Program-made: the position numbers and the translations under genes
Shown: piece after piece, positions 23,834 through 33,647 of the stretch
Layout of the letters: every line of letters starts with the position of its first letter
How positions within the stretch are numbered: the first letter of the stretch is position 1
Assembly (NCBI GenBank): GCA_963844625.1
Contig: CAWJPF010000024.1
Location: forward strand, 62,001-126,000
Source: Palsa-504 sp963844625
Lineage (GTDB): Bacteria; Actinomycetota; Actinomycetes; Streptosporangiales; Streptosporangiaceae
Direction of reading: 5' to 3'
DNA: 64,000 nucleotides
Notes under the pieces: generated by a model
Seen by the model: the letters and a program-made list of their open reading frames with translations, nothing else
Databases searched by the model: none
Told to the model about the DNA's origin: nothing

Positions 23834-23990
23834 GAGGTGCCTCCCACGATGTCGCGCAGCCGGAACTGCGGATGTTGCCGCTGGCCGGGGCGGGCAGCTC
23901 GGCCAGGACCTCCAGGTGCTCGGGCCAGTATGGCCCGAGCACCCGCTTGTTCTCGAGGAAGCGCCGCGTGTCCGGCCGGGTGAGGCGAGA
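23830..23990 (-). pseudogene. 3' remnant of an unidentified gene coupled to the acyl-CoA dehydrogenase
   Basis: On the minus strand one frame reads RRFLENKRVLGPYWPEHL then EVLAELPAPASGN. After a shift near 23875 another reads PQFRLRDIVGGTS and stops with a TGA that overlaps the dehydrogenase ATG (ATGA). The composition is clearly protein-like and the overlap implies an ancestral operon partner, but I do not recognise the family. Only about 50 residues survive. Confidence 0.5.
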
Positions 23991-24073
23991 TGTGGGACAC
24001 GGGCAGGCCCGGCGCGACAGGGGAGGAAGATCGCGGTTCGGGCAGGCCCGCGGGCGGAAGGGGCCAGTGGGGA

Positions 24074-24853
24074 CTAGTCGGGGAAGGAGACGGAATCGGC
24101 GGGCGAACTATCAACGGCCTCGACGGGCCGATGATCAGCGGCCTCGACGGGCCGATGATCGGCCGGCTGGGTGCGAGCGGCCTTCTGCTTGAAGGTGAGG
24201 CGGCCGTTCTTCATCACGCCGATGCGCTGGGCGCGGCGGGCGACGGTGCTGTCGTGGGTGACGACCACCATGGTCAGGCCGTGCTCGCGCCACATGGTGT
24301 CGAGCAGGCCGATGATCTCGTCTCTGGTGTCCTCGTCGAGGTTGCCGGTCGGCTCGTCGGCCAGCAGCACCTTGGGCTCCTTGACCAGGGCCCGCGCGAT
24401 CGCGACCCGCTGCTGCTGGCCGCCGGACAGCTCGCCGGGCACGTGCCGCAGCCGGTCGGCGAGGCCGACGGACTCGAGCGCGACCGCGGCCCGCTGCCGC
24501 CGGGCCGTGGCGGACACGCGCAGCGGGACCAGCGCGGTTTCGACGTTCTCCTGCGCGGACAGCGTGGGGATCAGGTTGAAGGTCTGGAAAACGAAACCCA
24601 TCGACTCGGCCCGCACCCGGGTCACCTCGGCCTCGCGCAGCTGCGCCAGGTCACGTCCTTCGAAGTCGATGACACCAGCCGAGGGCCGGTCCAGGCCGCC
24701 GAGCATCTGCAGCAGCGTCGACTTGCCCTGCCCGGTCGGTCCCTGGATGGCCAGCCATTCGCCGTCCTCCACCACGAGGTCCACCCCGCGCAGCGCGTTG
24801 ACGGTCTCGCGGCCCTTGGCGTACTTCTTGGTCACTCCGGTGAGCTTGTACAT
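24074..24853 (-). CDS. ABC transporter ATP-binding protein (MacB/LolD type)
   Basis: A 259-residue ATPase: Walker A QGPTGQGKSTLLQMLGG (near 34), Q-loop FVFQTFNLIPTLSAQENVE, signature LSGGQQQRVAIARAL (near 142) and Walker B VLLADEPTGNLDED. The C-terminal ~35 residues add two ADHRPVEA repeats encoded by a tandem repeat at about 24108-24160, not seen in the core family. AAGGAAGG precedes the ATG. The permease gene ends 12 bp upstream, so this is the second gene of a two-gene transporter operon. It probably drives lipid, peptide or drug release or extraction (family inference). Confidence 0.93.
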   Translation of the reverse strand: MYKLTGVTKKYAKGRETVNALRGVDLVVEDGEWLAIQGPTGQGKSTLLQMLGGLDRPSAGVIDFEGRDLAQLREAEVTRVRAESMGFVFQTFNLIPTLSAQENVETALVPLRVSATARRQRAAVALESVGLADRLRHVPGELSGGQQQRVAIARALVKEPKVLLADEPTGNLDEDTRDEIIGLLDTMWREHGLTMVVVTHDSTVARRAQRIGVMKNGRLTFKQKAARTQPADHRPVEAADHRPVEAVDSSPADSVSFPD

Positions 24854-24865
24854 GCTTTTCCTTCC

Positions 24866-26416
<1,551 letters not shown>

Positions 26417-26620
26417 CCGCAGCTCTCCTCAGCGGCACCGCGCCAGGAAGCCAACCGCGGCGCGACGTGTTCTGGATGGGATTTTCCCGGCACCCGAAGG
26501 GCGGGACAGATGGCGGCGCGGTGACCGCCCCGGGAGCGGAACGCCGCGCCGATTCAGAGCATGGCCGCGTTACCTGAACGAGTGCTGAAGGCAAGCTACG
26601 GGGTTCCCGAAACTGGAAGC

Positions 26621-26666
26621 GCGAAAGGGGCTTCTCGCGGCTGATGCCGCGAGAAGCCCCTTTCGC
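26621..26666 (-). terminator. Terminator of the hopanoid operon
   Basis: A 20-bp perfect stem, GCGAAAGGGGCTTCTCGCGG pairing with its exact complement, around a 6-nt loop. It sits 41 bp past the hpnH stop. The rest of the 26417-26706 gap holds only the ABC operon's upstream region, with no gene. Confidence 0.85.
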
Positions 26667-26706
26667 CCAGCGCTGTTAGCTGCCGCCAGGCCAGCAAAGG
26701 CCAGGC

Positions 26707-27711
26707 TCAGATACCGCGGACGGCCCGGATCGACTCGCGCAGTGAGCTGGTCGTGGCCAGCACGGCCGAAGGCTCGTACCCGCAGTGCGCCATGCAGTTG
26801 GCGCACCTGGGGTCCTTACCTCGTCCGTAGGAGTCCCAGTCGGTGGTCTCGATGAGCTCCTTGTAGGTCTTCACGTATCCGTCCGACATCAGGTAGCAAG
26901 GCTTCTGCCAGCCGAGCAGCGAGTAGGACGGAATGCCCCATGCGGTGCAGCCGAAGTCCGTCTTGCCCTCGAGGAAGTCGAGGAACAGCGGCGTGTGGTT
27001 CAGCCGCCACTTCTTGCGCCGCCCGTCCGCGAACGCCTTGCGGAACAGCTCACGGGTTTCCCCGACGCCGAGGAAGTGCTCCTGGTCCGGCGCCTTCTCG
27101 TAGGCGTACGCGGGCGAGATCTGCATCTCGTCGACTTCGAGGTCGTCGTTCAGGTAGCTCAGCACGTCGATGATCGTCTGCGGGGTGTCGGTGTTGAAGA
27201 ACGTGGTGTTCGTGTTCACCTTGAACCCGCGCGACTTGGCCAGCTTGATCGCCGCGACGGCCTCGTCGAACACGCCCTCCTTGCAGACCGACTCGTCGTG
27301 CCGCTCCTTCAGCCCGTCGATATGCACCACCCAGGAGAAGTACGGGGACGGCTTGAACTTGTCCAGCTTCTTGGGCAGCAGCAGCGCGTTCGTGCACAGG
27401 AAGACGAACTTCTTCCGCTTGAGCAGTTCGGCCACGAGCACGTCGATCTGCGGGTGCATCAGCGGCTCGCCGCCGGCGATCGACACCATCGGCGCGCCGC
27501 ACTCCTGCACCGCGGCCAGCGCCTGCTCGACCGGCATCCGCTGCTTCAGGACGGTGTGCGGCTGCTGGATCTTGCCGCAGCCCGCGCACTTCAGGTTGCA
27601 GGCGAAAAGCGGCTCCAGCTCGACGATCAGCGGAAACTTCTTATTGCCAGCCAGCTTCTGGCGCATCAGGTAGGACCCGACGCGCATGGACTGGCGGATG
27701 GGCATGGACAT
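26707..27711 (-). CDS. hpnH: Adenosyl-hopene transferase, radical SAM (HpnH)
   Basis: A 334-residue radical-SAM enzyme that attaches the 5'-deoxyadenosyl group to diploptene, giving adenosylhopane, the entry to extended hopanoids. The cluster-binding motif is CNLKCAGC (Cys 38, 42, 45), followed by SIAGGEPLMHPQID. The C-terminus has conserved Cys (CANCMAHCGYEPSAV). Start MSMPIRQSMRVGSYLMRQKL is typical of HpnH. AAGGAGG lies ten bases before the ATG, which overlaps the upstream stop (TAATG). It is the last gene of the hopanoid operon. Confidence 0.95.
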   Translation of the reverse strand: MSMPIRQSMRVGSYLMRQKLAGNKKFPLIVELEPLFACNLKCAGCGKIQQPHTVLKQRMPVEQALAAVQECGAPMVSIAGGEPLMHPQIDVLVAELLKRKKFVFLCTNALLLPKKLDKFKPSPYFSWVVHIDGLKERHDESVCKEGVFDEAVAAIKLAKSRGFKVNTNTTFFNTDTPQTIIDVLSYLNDDLEVDEMQISPAYAYEKAPDQEHFLGVGETRELFRKAFADGRRKKWRLNHTPLFLDFLEGKTDFGCTAWGIPSYSLLGWQKPCYLMSDGYVKTYKELIETTDWDSYGRGKDPRCANCMAHCGYEPSAVLATTSSLRESIRAVRGI

Positions 27712-29255
27712 TATTGCCTTACCTCCTTGGGCAGGCCGAACCGGATTGATTCCGTGGTCGTGGTTCGCTCGGAGACCGACAGGGGGCCAAGTCCTTCCAG
27801 GGCCGATATGATCTCCTCCACCACGGCGGGCGGGGCGGAGGCTCCGGCGGTCAGGCCGATCGTGGAAACCCCCGTGAGCCAGCCGAGCTCGATGTCGGCC
27901 GCGCTGTCGATCAGGTGGGCGGGTGTACCGGCGCGCTCGCAGGTCTCCACCAGCCGGACCGAATTGGATGAGTTCGCCGAACCCGCCACAAGTACCAGGT
28001 CGGATTCGGCCGCGACCGCCCGCACCGCGGCCTGGCGGTTGGTAGTCGCGTAGCAGATGTCGTCGCTGCCGGGGCCCCGCACCGCGGGGAACCGTTCCCG
28101 CAGCGCACCCGAGACCTGCGCCGCCTCGTCGACCGACAGCGTGGTCTGCATCAGGTAGGCGACGCGCTCACCGTCACGCGGCCGCAGCGCGGCCACGTCT
28201 TGCGCCGTCTGGACCAGCACGGTCGAGTCCGGCGCCTCGCCGAGCGTGCCCTCGACCTCCTCGTGCCCGGCGTGGCCGATCAGCGCGACCGTGTACCCGT
28301 CGGCGGCGAACCGCCGGGCCTCGGCGTGCACCTTGGACACCAGCGGGCAGGTCGCGTCGATCACCGCCAGCCCGCGCCGCGACGCGTCCCGGCGGACCGC
28401 GGGCGATACGCCGTGCGCGGAGAACACCACAGTGGCGCCGTCGGGCACCTCGTCGAGTTCGTCCACGAACACCGCACCGCGGCTCTCCAGGTCACCCACC
28501 ACCCGGGTGTTATGCACGATCTGCTTGCGCACGTACACCGGCTGCCCCTGGCGTTCCAGGGCGCGCTCGACGATCTCGATGGCCCGGTCCACGCCGGCGC
28601 AGAACGAGCGCGGCCCGGCCAGCAGCACCTGCCGCGTCCCGCACGCGGCCGCCCACCGCTCGACCACCGGCGTGGCCGCGCGCAGCGACCGCAACGCGGC
28701 CAGGCCACCGGAGACGATGCCCGCCAGCGGGCGGTCCGGGGTGTCGGACACGGCCCGGATCACGGCCACCGGGCGGCCGCCCGCCGCGGCGGCCAGCGGC
28801 GCCGACTCCATGTCGGCGGCCAGCATGCTCCTCGCGGCGAGCGCGGCGCGTTCGGCCCGCCGGACCAGGTGATCCACGGTGGTGATCGGGCCGGCGTGCG
28901 CCCGCAGCCCGGCGCGCTCAAGCTCGGCGGCCAGCAGCGGCGCCGAGGCGCAGGTGACCGCGCCCACTTGGGTACCGACGACCAGGTCACCCGGGCGCAG
29001 GTCCGCGGTCAGGCCGGCCCCGACCCCCATGATGACCATTTGGCCGAACGGACGGTGGCTCAACTCCCCGGCCGCCTGCGCCGCGCGGGTGGTGCCGTAG
29101 CCGGTGCGCAGCACGGTCGTCGGATCGGTGGCACCGCGGCGGATGGCCAGGGCCTCGATCCGCAGCGGCGCGCAGATGAGCAGCGGCTCCGGCCCGGTCA
29201 CGTCGCTGACGGGCTCGGCAGCGTCGCCGCGCGGATGCGGGATCGTCTCCGTCAT
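27711..29255 (-). CDS. HpnG-IspH fusion: hopanoid nucleoside phosphorylase/hydrolase domain plus HMBPP reductase
   Basis: A 514-residue fusion. Residues ~22-205 are an MTAN/purine-nucleoside-phosphorylase-like HpnG domain (MGVGAGLTADLRPGDLVVG, then AADMESAPLAAAA), which removes adenine from adenosylhopane. Residues ~208-500 are IspH/LytB, the iron-sulfur enzyme making IPP and DMAPP in the MEP pathway. All three cluster cysteines are present: C219 (RSFCAGVDRA), C303 (DATCPLVSKVH) and C401 (ICYATTNRQ). So are His-248, His-281, the GHAGHEEVEGT loop and the GSANSSNS substrate motif, so both halves look active. It overlaps shc by ATGA and hpnH by TAATG. An extra ispH elsewhere in the genome is likely but cannot be checked here. 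Confidence 0.95.
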   Translation of the reverse strand: MTETIPHPRGDAAEPVSDVTGPEPLLICAPLRIEALAIRRGATDPTTVLRTGYGTTRAAQAAGELSHRPFGQMVIMGVGAGLTADLRPGDLVVGTQVGAVTCASAPLLAAELERAGLRAHAGPITTVDHLVRRAERAALAARSMLAADMESAPLAAAAGGRPVAVIRAVSDTPDRPLAGIVSGGLAALRSLRAATPVVERWAAACGTRQVLLAGPRSFCAGVDRAIEIVERALERQGQPVYVRKQIVHNTRVVGDLESRGAVFVDELDEVPDGATVVFSAHGVSPAVRRDASRRGLAVIDATCPLVSKVHAEARRFAADGYTVALIGHAGHEEVEGTLGEAPDSTVLVQTAQDVAALRPRDGERVAYLMQTTLSVDEAAQVSGALRERFPAVRGPGSDDICYATTNRQAAVRAVAAESDLVLVAGSANSSNSVRLVETCERAGTPAHLIDSAADIELGWLTGVSTIGLTAGASAPPAVVEEIISALEGLGPLSVSERTTTTESIRFGLPKEVRQ

Positions 29256-31213
29256 GCGCTACCTCCGGTGCCTACATAGCGGCCGAGCGCGCTGACCGGG
29301 AAGGCCAGGCGGTACAGGTGATAGTTGATGTAGAAGTCGCCGGGGAACCCGGTGCCGGTGTACTGCGGCTCGTCCCAGGACCCGTCGGCCCGCTGCGTCC
29401 CGGCCAGCCAGCGGACCCCGCGCTCGGTCGTCTCGCTGTCCGTTTCGCCGGCCGCGAGCAGGGCCAGCAGCGCCCAGGCGGTCTGCGACGCGGTCGAGTC
29501 GCCGCGCCCGGCCAGCGCCGGGTCGTCGTAGGACCGCAGGTCCTCGCCCCAGCCGCCGTCGGGGTTCTGGTGGGCTTCCAGCCAGGCCACGGCGCGGCGG
29601 ATAGCGGGCTTGGACGGCTTGACGCCGGCCGCGATCAGCGCGGGCACCACCGCGCCGGTGCCGTAGATGTAGTTGGCGCCCCACCGGCCGAACCAGGACC
29701 CGTCGGGTTCCTGGTGGCGCAGCAGCCAGACCACGCCCCGGCGGACCACCGGGTCCTCGGCGCGCCCCTCGGCGGCGAAGGCCTCGACGATGTGCGCGGT
29801 CACGTCGGCCGACGGCGGGTCGATGACCGCGCCGAAGTCGCAGAACGGCAGCTTGTTGACGAGCTGGCGGGTGTTGTCCGCGTCGAACGCGCCCCAGCCG
29901 CCGTCCTTGGACTGCATCCCGGCCAGCCAGCGCAGCCCGCGGTCGATGGCGCCCTGGCTCCGGCCGGGCACGCCCTGGCCCGGGATCGGGTGGACCCGGC
30001 GCAGCGCGAGGACGACCTCGGCGGTGTCGTCGGTGTCGGGGTAGACGTCGTTGTCGAACTCGAACGCCCAGCCGCCTGGCGCGGTGTCCGGCCGGCGGAC
30101 CTGCCAGTCACCGGGCCCGCGGATCTCCTCGCCGAGGACCCACCGCGCGGAGCTGACCAGGGCCGGGTGATCCGGGGACAGGCCCGCGTCGGCCAGCGCG
30201 ATCATGACCAGCACGGTGTCCCAGACCGGCGACTGGCACGCCTCGAGGCGGCGCACCGGGCCTTCTGGTCCTTCCTCGGTGATCGTGAACCGGTCCAGGC
30301 CCGCAAGCCCGCGGGCCATGACCGGGTGGTCCAGGGGGTAGCCGAGCAGGTTCAGCGCCATCAGCGAGTACACCCAGGGTGGCTGGATGCCGCCCCAGCA
30401 GCCGTCGCGCTCCTGCCGCGCGATGATCCAGTCCGCGCAGCGCCGCAGCGCCGCCCGCCGGATGGACCTGGCGGCCCGGCCGCGCCGGCCAACCCTCGCT
30501 ATGGCTGCGGTTCCGGGGGTGATGACCCCCGGAACTGCAGACATATCGGGGGCCGCGACGCGGTGCAGCACGTGGTCGAGGGCGTTGAAGGCGCGGGCCC
30601 AGGCGTCGCTGGCGGGGCGGCCGGGCGCTACGCCGGCGCGGAGCTCGTCGATCGTGAACGGGAGGGGGCGCGACGGGCGGAAGGACTGGACGACGGCGAG
30701 GGCGACGATGGTCTGCCTCGCCCAGCAGCCCCAGTCGTAGATGTTGAGGGGGAACCAGGATGGGAGGTAGATCAGCTCGGGGGGGATGACGGGGAGGTCA
30801 TCCCAGGACCACAGGCCGGACAGGGCCAGCCAGATGCGGGTGAAGACGCGGGTGGCCTCGACGCCGCCTTGCTCCAGGATCCAGCTGCCGGCCTGCTTCA
30901 TGTGCAGCGCGTCCGGCTGGTCGCCGGCCAGCCGCAGGGCCAGGTACGCCTCGACCGTGGTGGACAGGTCGCCCGGGCCGCCGTAGAAGTTGGCCCAGGT
31001 GCCGTCGTCCCGCTGCTTGGACCGGATCCAGCGGGCCGCGGCCGCGATCACCGCGTCGTCGTGCAGGCCGAGGAACTCGCGCAGTAGCAGGTCCTCGGCG
31101 TCCATGGTGACGTTGGTCTCGAGCTCGCCCTGCCACCATCCTTCGGGGTGCTGCAGGCCGAGCACGTGATCGCGGGCTCGTTCCAGCGCCGCACGAGCGA
31201 GGTCAGCTACCAC
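29252..31213 (-). CDS. shc: Squalene-hopene cyclase
   Basis: A 653-residue triterpene cyclase that folds squalene to hopene/hopanol at the membrane. The catalytic DXDDTA is DTDDTA (Asp 393-396). Several QW repeats are visible (GWWQGELETN, GGWAFEFDN, DGGWGAFDADN, DGSWFGRWG, DGGWGED), along with GFPGDFYINYHLYR near the end. The GTG at 31213 overlaps the upstream gene's last codons by 7 bp and gives the family's usual length. Around residues 222-240 it carries ~20 extra residues (SAVPGVITPGTAAI) encoded by a palindromic element, between two helices of the beta-domain where relatives have a short loop. Confidence 0.94.
   Translation of the reverse strand: MVADLARAALERARDHVLGLQHPEGWWQGELETNVTMDAEDLLLREFLGLHDDAVIAAAARWIRSKQRDDGTWANFYGGPGDLSTTVEAYLALRLAGDQPDALHMKQAGSWILEQGGVEATRVFTRIWLALSGLWSWDDLPVIPPELIYLPSWFPLNIYDWGCWARQTIVALAVVQSFRPSRPLPFTIDELRAGVAPGRPASDAWARAFNALDHVLHRVAAPDMSAVPGVITPGTAAIARVGRRGRAARSIRRAALRRCADWIIARQERDGCWGGIQPPWVYSLMALNLLGYPLDHPVMARGLAGLDRFTITEEGPEGPVRRLEACQSPVWDTVLVMIALADAGLSPDHPALVSSARWVLGEEIRGPGDWQVRRPDTAPGGWAFEFDNDVYPDTDDTAEVVLALRRVHPIPGQGVPGRSQGAIDRGLRWLAGMQSKDGGWGAFDADNTRQLVNKLPFCDFGAVIDPPSADVTAHIVEAFAAEGRAEDPVVRRGVVWLLRHQEPDGSWFGRWGANYIYGTGAVVPALIAAGVKPSKPAIRRAVAWLEAHQNPDGGWGEDLRSYDDPALAGRGDSTASQTAWALLALLAAGETDSETTERGVRWLAGTQRADGSWDEPQYTGTGFPGDFYINYHLYRLAFPVSALGRYVGTGGSA
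30505..30540. repeat. Palindromic element inserted in-frame in shc
   Basis: CTGCGGTTCCGGGGGT-GATG-ACCCCCGGAACTGCAG is a 36-bp hairpin with 15 of 16 arm positions paired. On the shc strand it starts TGTCTGCAGTTCCGGGGGT, closely matching the perfect palindrome at 55436-55485. It encodes an insertion absent from typical cyclases. Confidence 0.75.
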
Positions 31214-32223
31214 TGGCGGGCCGTGATGAACTCGGCGATGGCGGTCAGCTCGGCCTGGACGTCGGCGGCGAGATCGATGTCGGCCAGGCTGGCGTTGGCC
31301 GCGGCGAGCTGCACGTCGGCCTCGTGCTCGGCCCAGTCCTTGCCGCCCGCCGCGACCACCAGGTCCGCCGCGCGGATCAGGTCGTCCTCGGTCAGCGGGC
31401 GGGGGTCGGTGAGCAGGGTCCGCAGTTCGGCGGCCTCGGGGGTGTCGCTGTTCAGCGCGGCGACCACCGGCAGCGACTTCTTGCGGGCGCGCAGGTCGGC
31501 GCGTACCGGCTTGCCGGTGACCTCGGGCGCCCCCCAGATGCCGAGCAGGTCGTCGGTGAGCTGGAAGGCCAGCCCGACGTGCGCGCCGAACCCGGCCAGG
31601 GCCATGGCCAGGGTGGGCGGCGCGCCCAGGTGCACCGCGCCGATGCTGCAGGCGCAGGCCATCAGCGCGGCGGTCTTGTCGCCGGCCATCTCCAGGCACT
31701 CGGCCAGGCTCACGTCGTCGCGCTTTTCGAAGGCGAGGTCGCTGCCCTGGCCGCCGATCAGCCGCTGGACCGCGGCCGACAGGCAGCGGGCCGCCCAGGC
31801 GCCCTGCGGGCTGCCGTCCTCGAGCAGCAGGTCCTGGGCCAGGGCGAGCAGCGCGTCACCGGCCAGGATGGCCGGGCCGATGCCGAACACGGTCCAGGCC
31901 GTGGGCTTGTGCCTGCGTTCGGTGTCGTTGTCCATGATGTCGTCGTGCAGCAAGGAGAAGTTATGGACGAGCTCAACCGCCACCGCGGCGGGCACGCCGC
32001 GTTCGGGCGCCGCGCCGGCCGCGCGGGCCGACAGCAGCGCGAGCGCGGGCCGCAGCGCCTTGCCGCTGCCGTTCCTGGTCGGATTACCGGCCGCGTCCGC
32101 GAAGCCGAGGTGGTAGGCCGCGACGACCCGCACGTCGGGCGTCAGCCGGGCGATCGCGGACTCCATCGCCGGGCCGACGAGGTCCCGGGCTAGGGCCACG
32201 CCCTCAGGCATCACAGCAGTCAC
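31207..32223 (-). CDS. Polyprenyl (probably farnesyl) diphosphate synthase
   Basis: A 338-residue trans-prenyltransferase. It has the first aspartate motif LLHDDIMDND (Asp 94, 95, 98), LAGDALLALA, GQGSDLAFEKR, and the second motif FQLTDDLLGIWG near 235. It condenses IPP with DMAPP/GPP. Placed between hpnE and shc, it most plausibly supplies farnesyl diphosphate for squalene. Product length cannot be fixed from sequence, but the residues before the first DDxxD (HNFS) include Phe, which favours short products. GTG 32223 overlaps the hpnE stop (GTGA). Confidence 0.92.
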   Translation of the reverse strand: MTAVMPEGVALARDLVGPAMESAIARLTPDVRVVAAYHLGFADAAGNPTRNGSGKALRPALALLSARAAGAAPERGVPAAVAVELVHNFSLLHDDIMDNDTERRHKPTAWTVFGIGPAILAGDALLALAQDLLLEDGSPQGAWAARCLSAAVQRLIGGQGSDLAFEKRDDVSLAECLEMAGDKTAALMACACSIGAVHLGAPPTLAMALAGFGAHVGLAFQLTDDLLGIWGAPEVTGKPVRADLRARKKSLPVVAALNSDTPEAAELRTLLTDPRPLTEDDLIRAADLVVAAGGKDWAEHEADVQLAAANASLADIDLAADVQAELTAIAEFITARQW

Positions 32224-33647
32224 TGAAGTACCCCCATCGTTGAGGTAGAAGCGTTCGGTTCGGAAAAGGCGGTCAGGACGGTGCGGCGCAACTCGATAGC
32301 GGCGGTCAGGCCGCTGCGCACCGCGCCTTCCATCGTGTCCGGCCATCCGGTCTGAGTCCATGCCCCAGCCAACACGAGGCCGGGCAGCTGAGTCGCGGCG
32401 GGCGGGCGCAGCGCGGCGCTGCCCGGCGCCTGGCGGAAGGTCGCCCGCCGTTCGCGGGTCACGAAGAACTCGCTGACCTGGGCGTCGCGCGCGGCGGGGA
32501 ACAACTCGGCCAGCGCGGGCACGAACTGATCACGCAGCGCAGACGCTGGCACGTCGGCGTAGTCATCGGCCGCCGACAGCGAGATGGCCAGGTACTGCTG
32601 GCCCGGCGAGCGGCGGTCAAGGCCGGAGATGCGGGTGCGGTCGAAGACCCACTGGACGGGTGAGTCGACCGCGGCGGCGAACGGCAGGTCGGTCACCGGC
32701 CGGTCATAGATCACGTGCACGTTGACGATCGGCGAGGCGCCGAGCCCGGCCCAGGACGCCACCGTCTCAGCCGGCAGCGCGCCCGCCGGGAGCAGCGGCG
32801 CGGCCTTCTCGTGCGGCACGGCCAGGACCACCGCGTCGGCGGCGAGCTCGGGGCCAAGGCCCTCGTCTTCGGCGGGACGAGCCAGCCGGACGCGGAACCG
32901 GGCGGCGGGGTCTTCGCTGACCCCGACTTCGATGGCAGAGACCTTGGTGTTCAGGGCGACCTGGGCGCCCAGCTGGCCCAGCCGGGCCGCGCCTGCGTCG
33001 CCGTGCAGCTCGCCCAGCGGGCGGGCCGGGACGCCGATGTCGGCCGCGTTGTTCTGGCCCAGCAGGCCGGTCTGCACCACGGTGGCGGCCAGCGCCAGCG
33101 AGGCGTCATCGCCGGCGATGTTGAGGGCCGAGACCGTGAACAGGTCCCACAGGACCCGGCGGGCGTGCTCGCTCTGCCCCTTGGCGGCGAGCCAGTCACC
33201 GAACCGCTGCGCGTCGACCGCCGGATCGGCCGGGTCCAGCCGACGCATCGCGAGGGCGGGGCGGGAAACGCAGGCCCGTTCGGCCCAAGAAAGAAAGGGA
33301 TACCGGCCCAGGGCCGGCAGCATATGCAGGGGGCCAGGCAGCGCGGTCCGGCGGAGCCTGCCGGTGCGGCCGCCGGGTGCGAGCACGGTCACGTCGAAAC
33401 GGTCCTGCAGCGGGGCGCTGGCCGTCATGCCGAGCTTAGCCAGCAGGCCGCGGTAGGTATCGCAGCAGCCGAGGAAGACGTGCTGGCCGGTGTCGATGAC
33501 CAGGCCGTCGCGGGTGAACGAGCAGGTCGCGCCGCCCAGCCTGGGCCTGGCCTCGAGCAGGGTGACCGCGGCGCCCGCCTCGGCGAGCGCGATCGCGGCG
33601 GTGATCCCGGCCAGTCCGCCGCCGATCACCACGACCCGTGGGCTCAT
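32220..33647 (-). CDS. hpnE: Hydroxysqualene dehydroxylase (HpnE)
   Basis: A 475-residue FAD-dependent amine-oxidase-fold enzyme that reduces hydroxysqualene to squalene, the last step of the HpnCDE route. The N-terminal dinucleotide fold is VVVIGGGLAGITAAIALAEAG, with LLEARPRLGGATCSF and GQHVFLGCCDTYRGLLAKLG after it. The C-terminal FAD segment is LVLAGAWTQTGWPDTMEGAV. These motifs match HpnE rather than phytoene desaturase. The ATG overlaps the hpnD stop (ATGA), and its own stop overlaps the prenyl synthase start. Confidence 0.94.
   Translation of the reverse strand: MSPRVVVIGGGLAGITAAIALAEAGAAVTLLEARPRLGGATCSFTRDGLVIDTGQHVFLGCCDTYRGLLAKLGMTASAPLQDRFDVTVLAPGGRTGRLRRTALPGPLHMLPALGRYPFLSWAERACVSRPALAMRRLDPADPAVDAQRFGDWLAAKGQSEHARRVLWDLFTVSALNIAGDDASLALAATVVQTGLLGQNNAADIGVPARPLGELHGDAGAARLGQLGAQVALNTKVSAIEVGVSEDPAARFRVRLARPAEDEGLGPELAADAVVLAVPHEKAAPLLPAGALPAETVASWAGLGASPIVNVHVIYDRPVTDLPFAAAVDSPVQWVFDRTRISGLDRRSPGQQYLAISLSAADDYADVPASALRDQFVPALAELFPAARDAQVSEFFVTRERRATFRQAPGSAALRPPAATQLPGLVLAGAWTQTGWPDTMEGAVRSGLTAAIELRRTVLTAFSEPNASTSTMGVLQ

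Noticed and set aside
29318..31087. A 589-codon frame antisense to shc
   Set aside because: Mirrors the QW-repeat codons of the cyclase; not conserved-looking.
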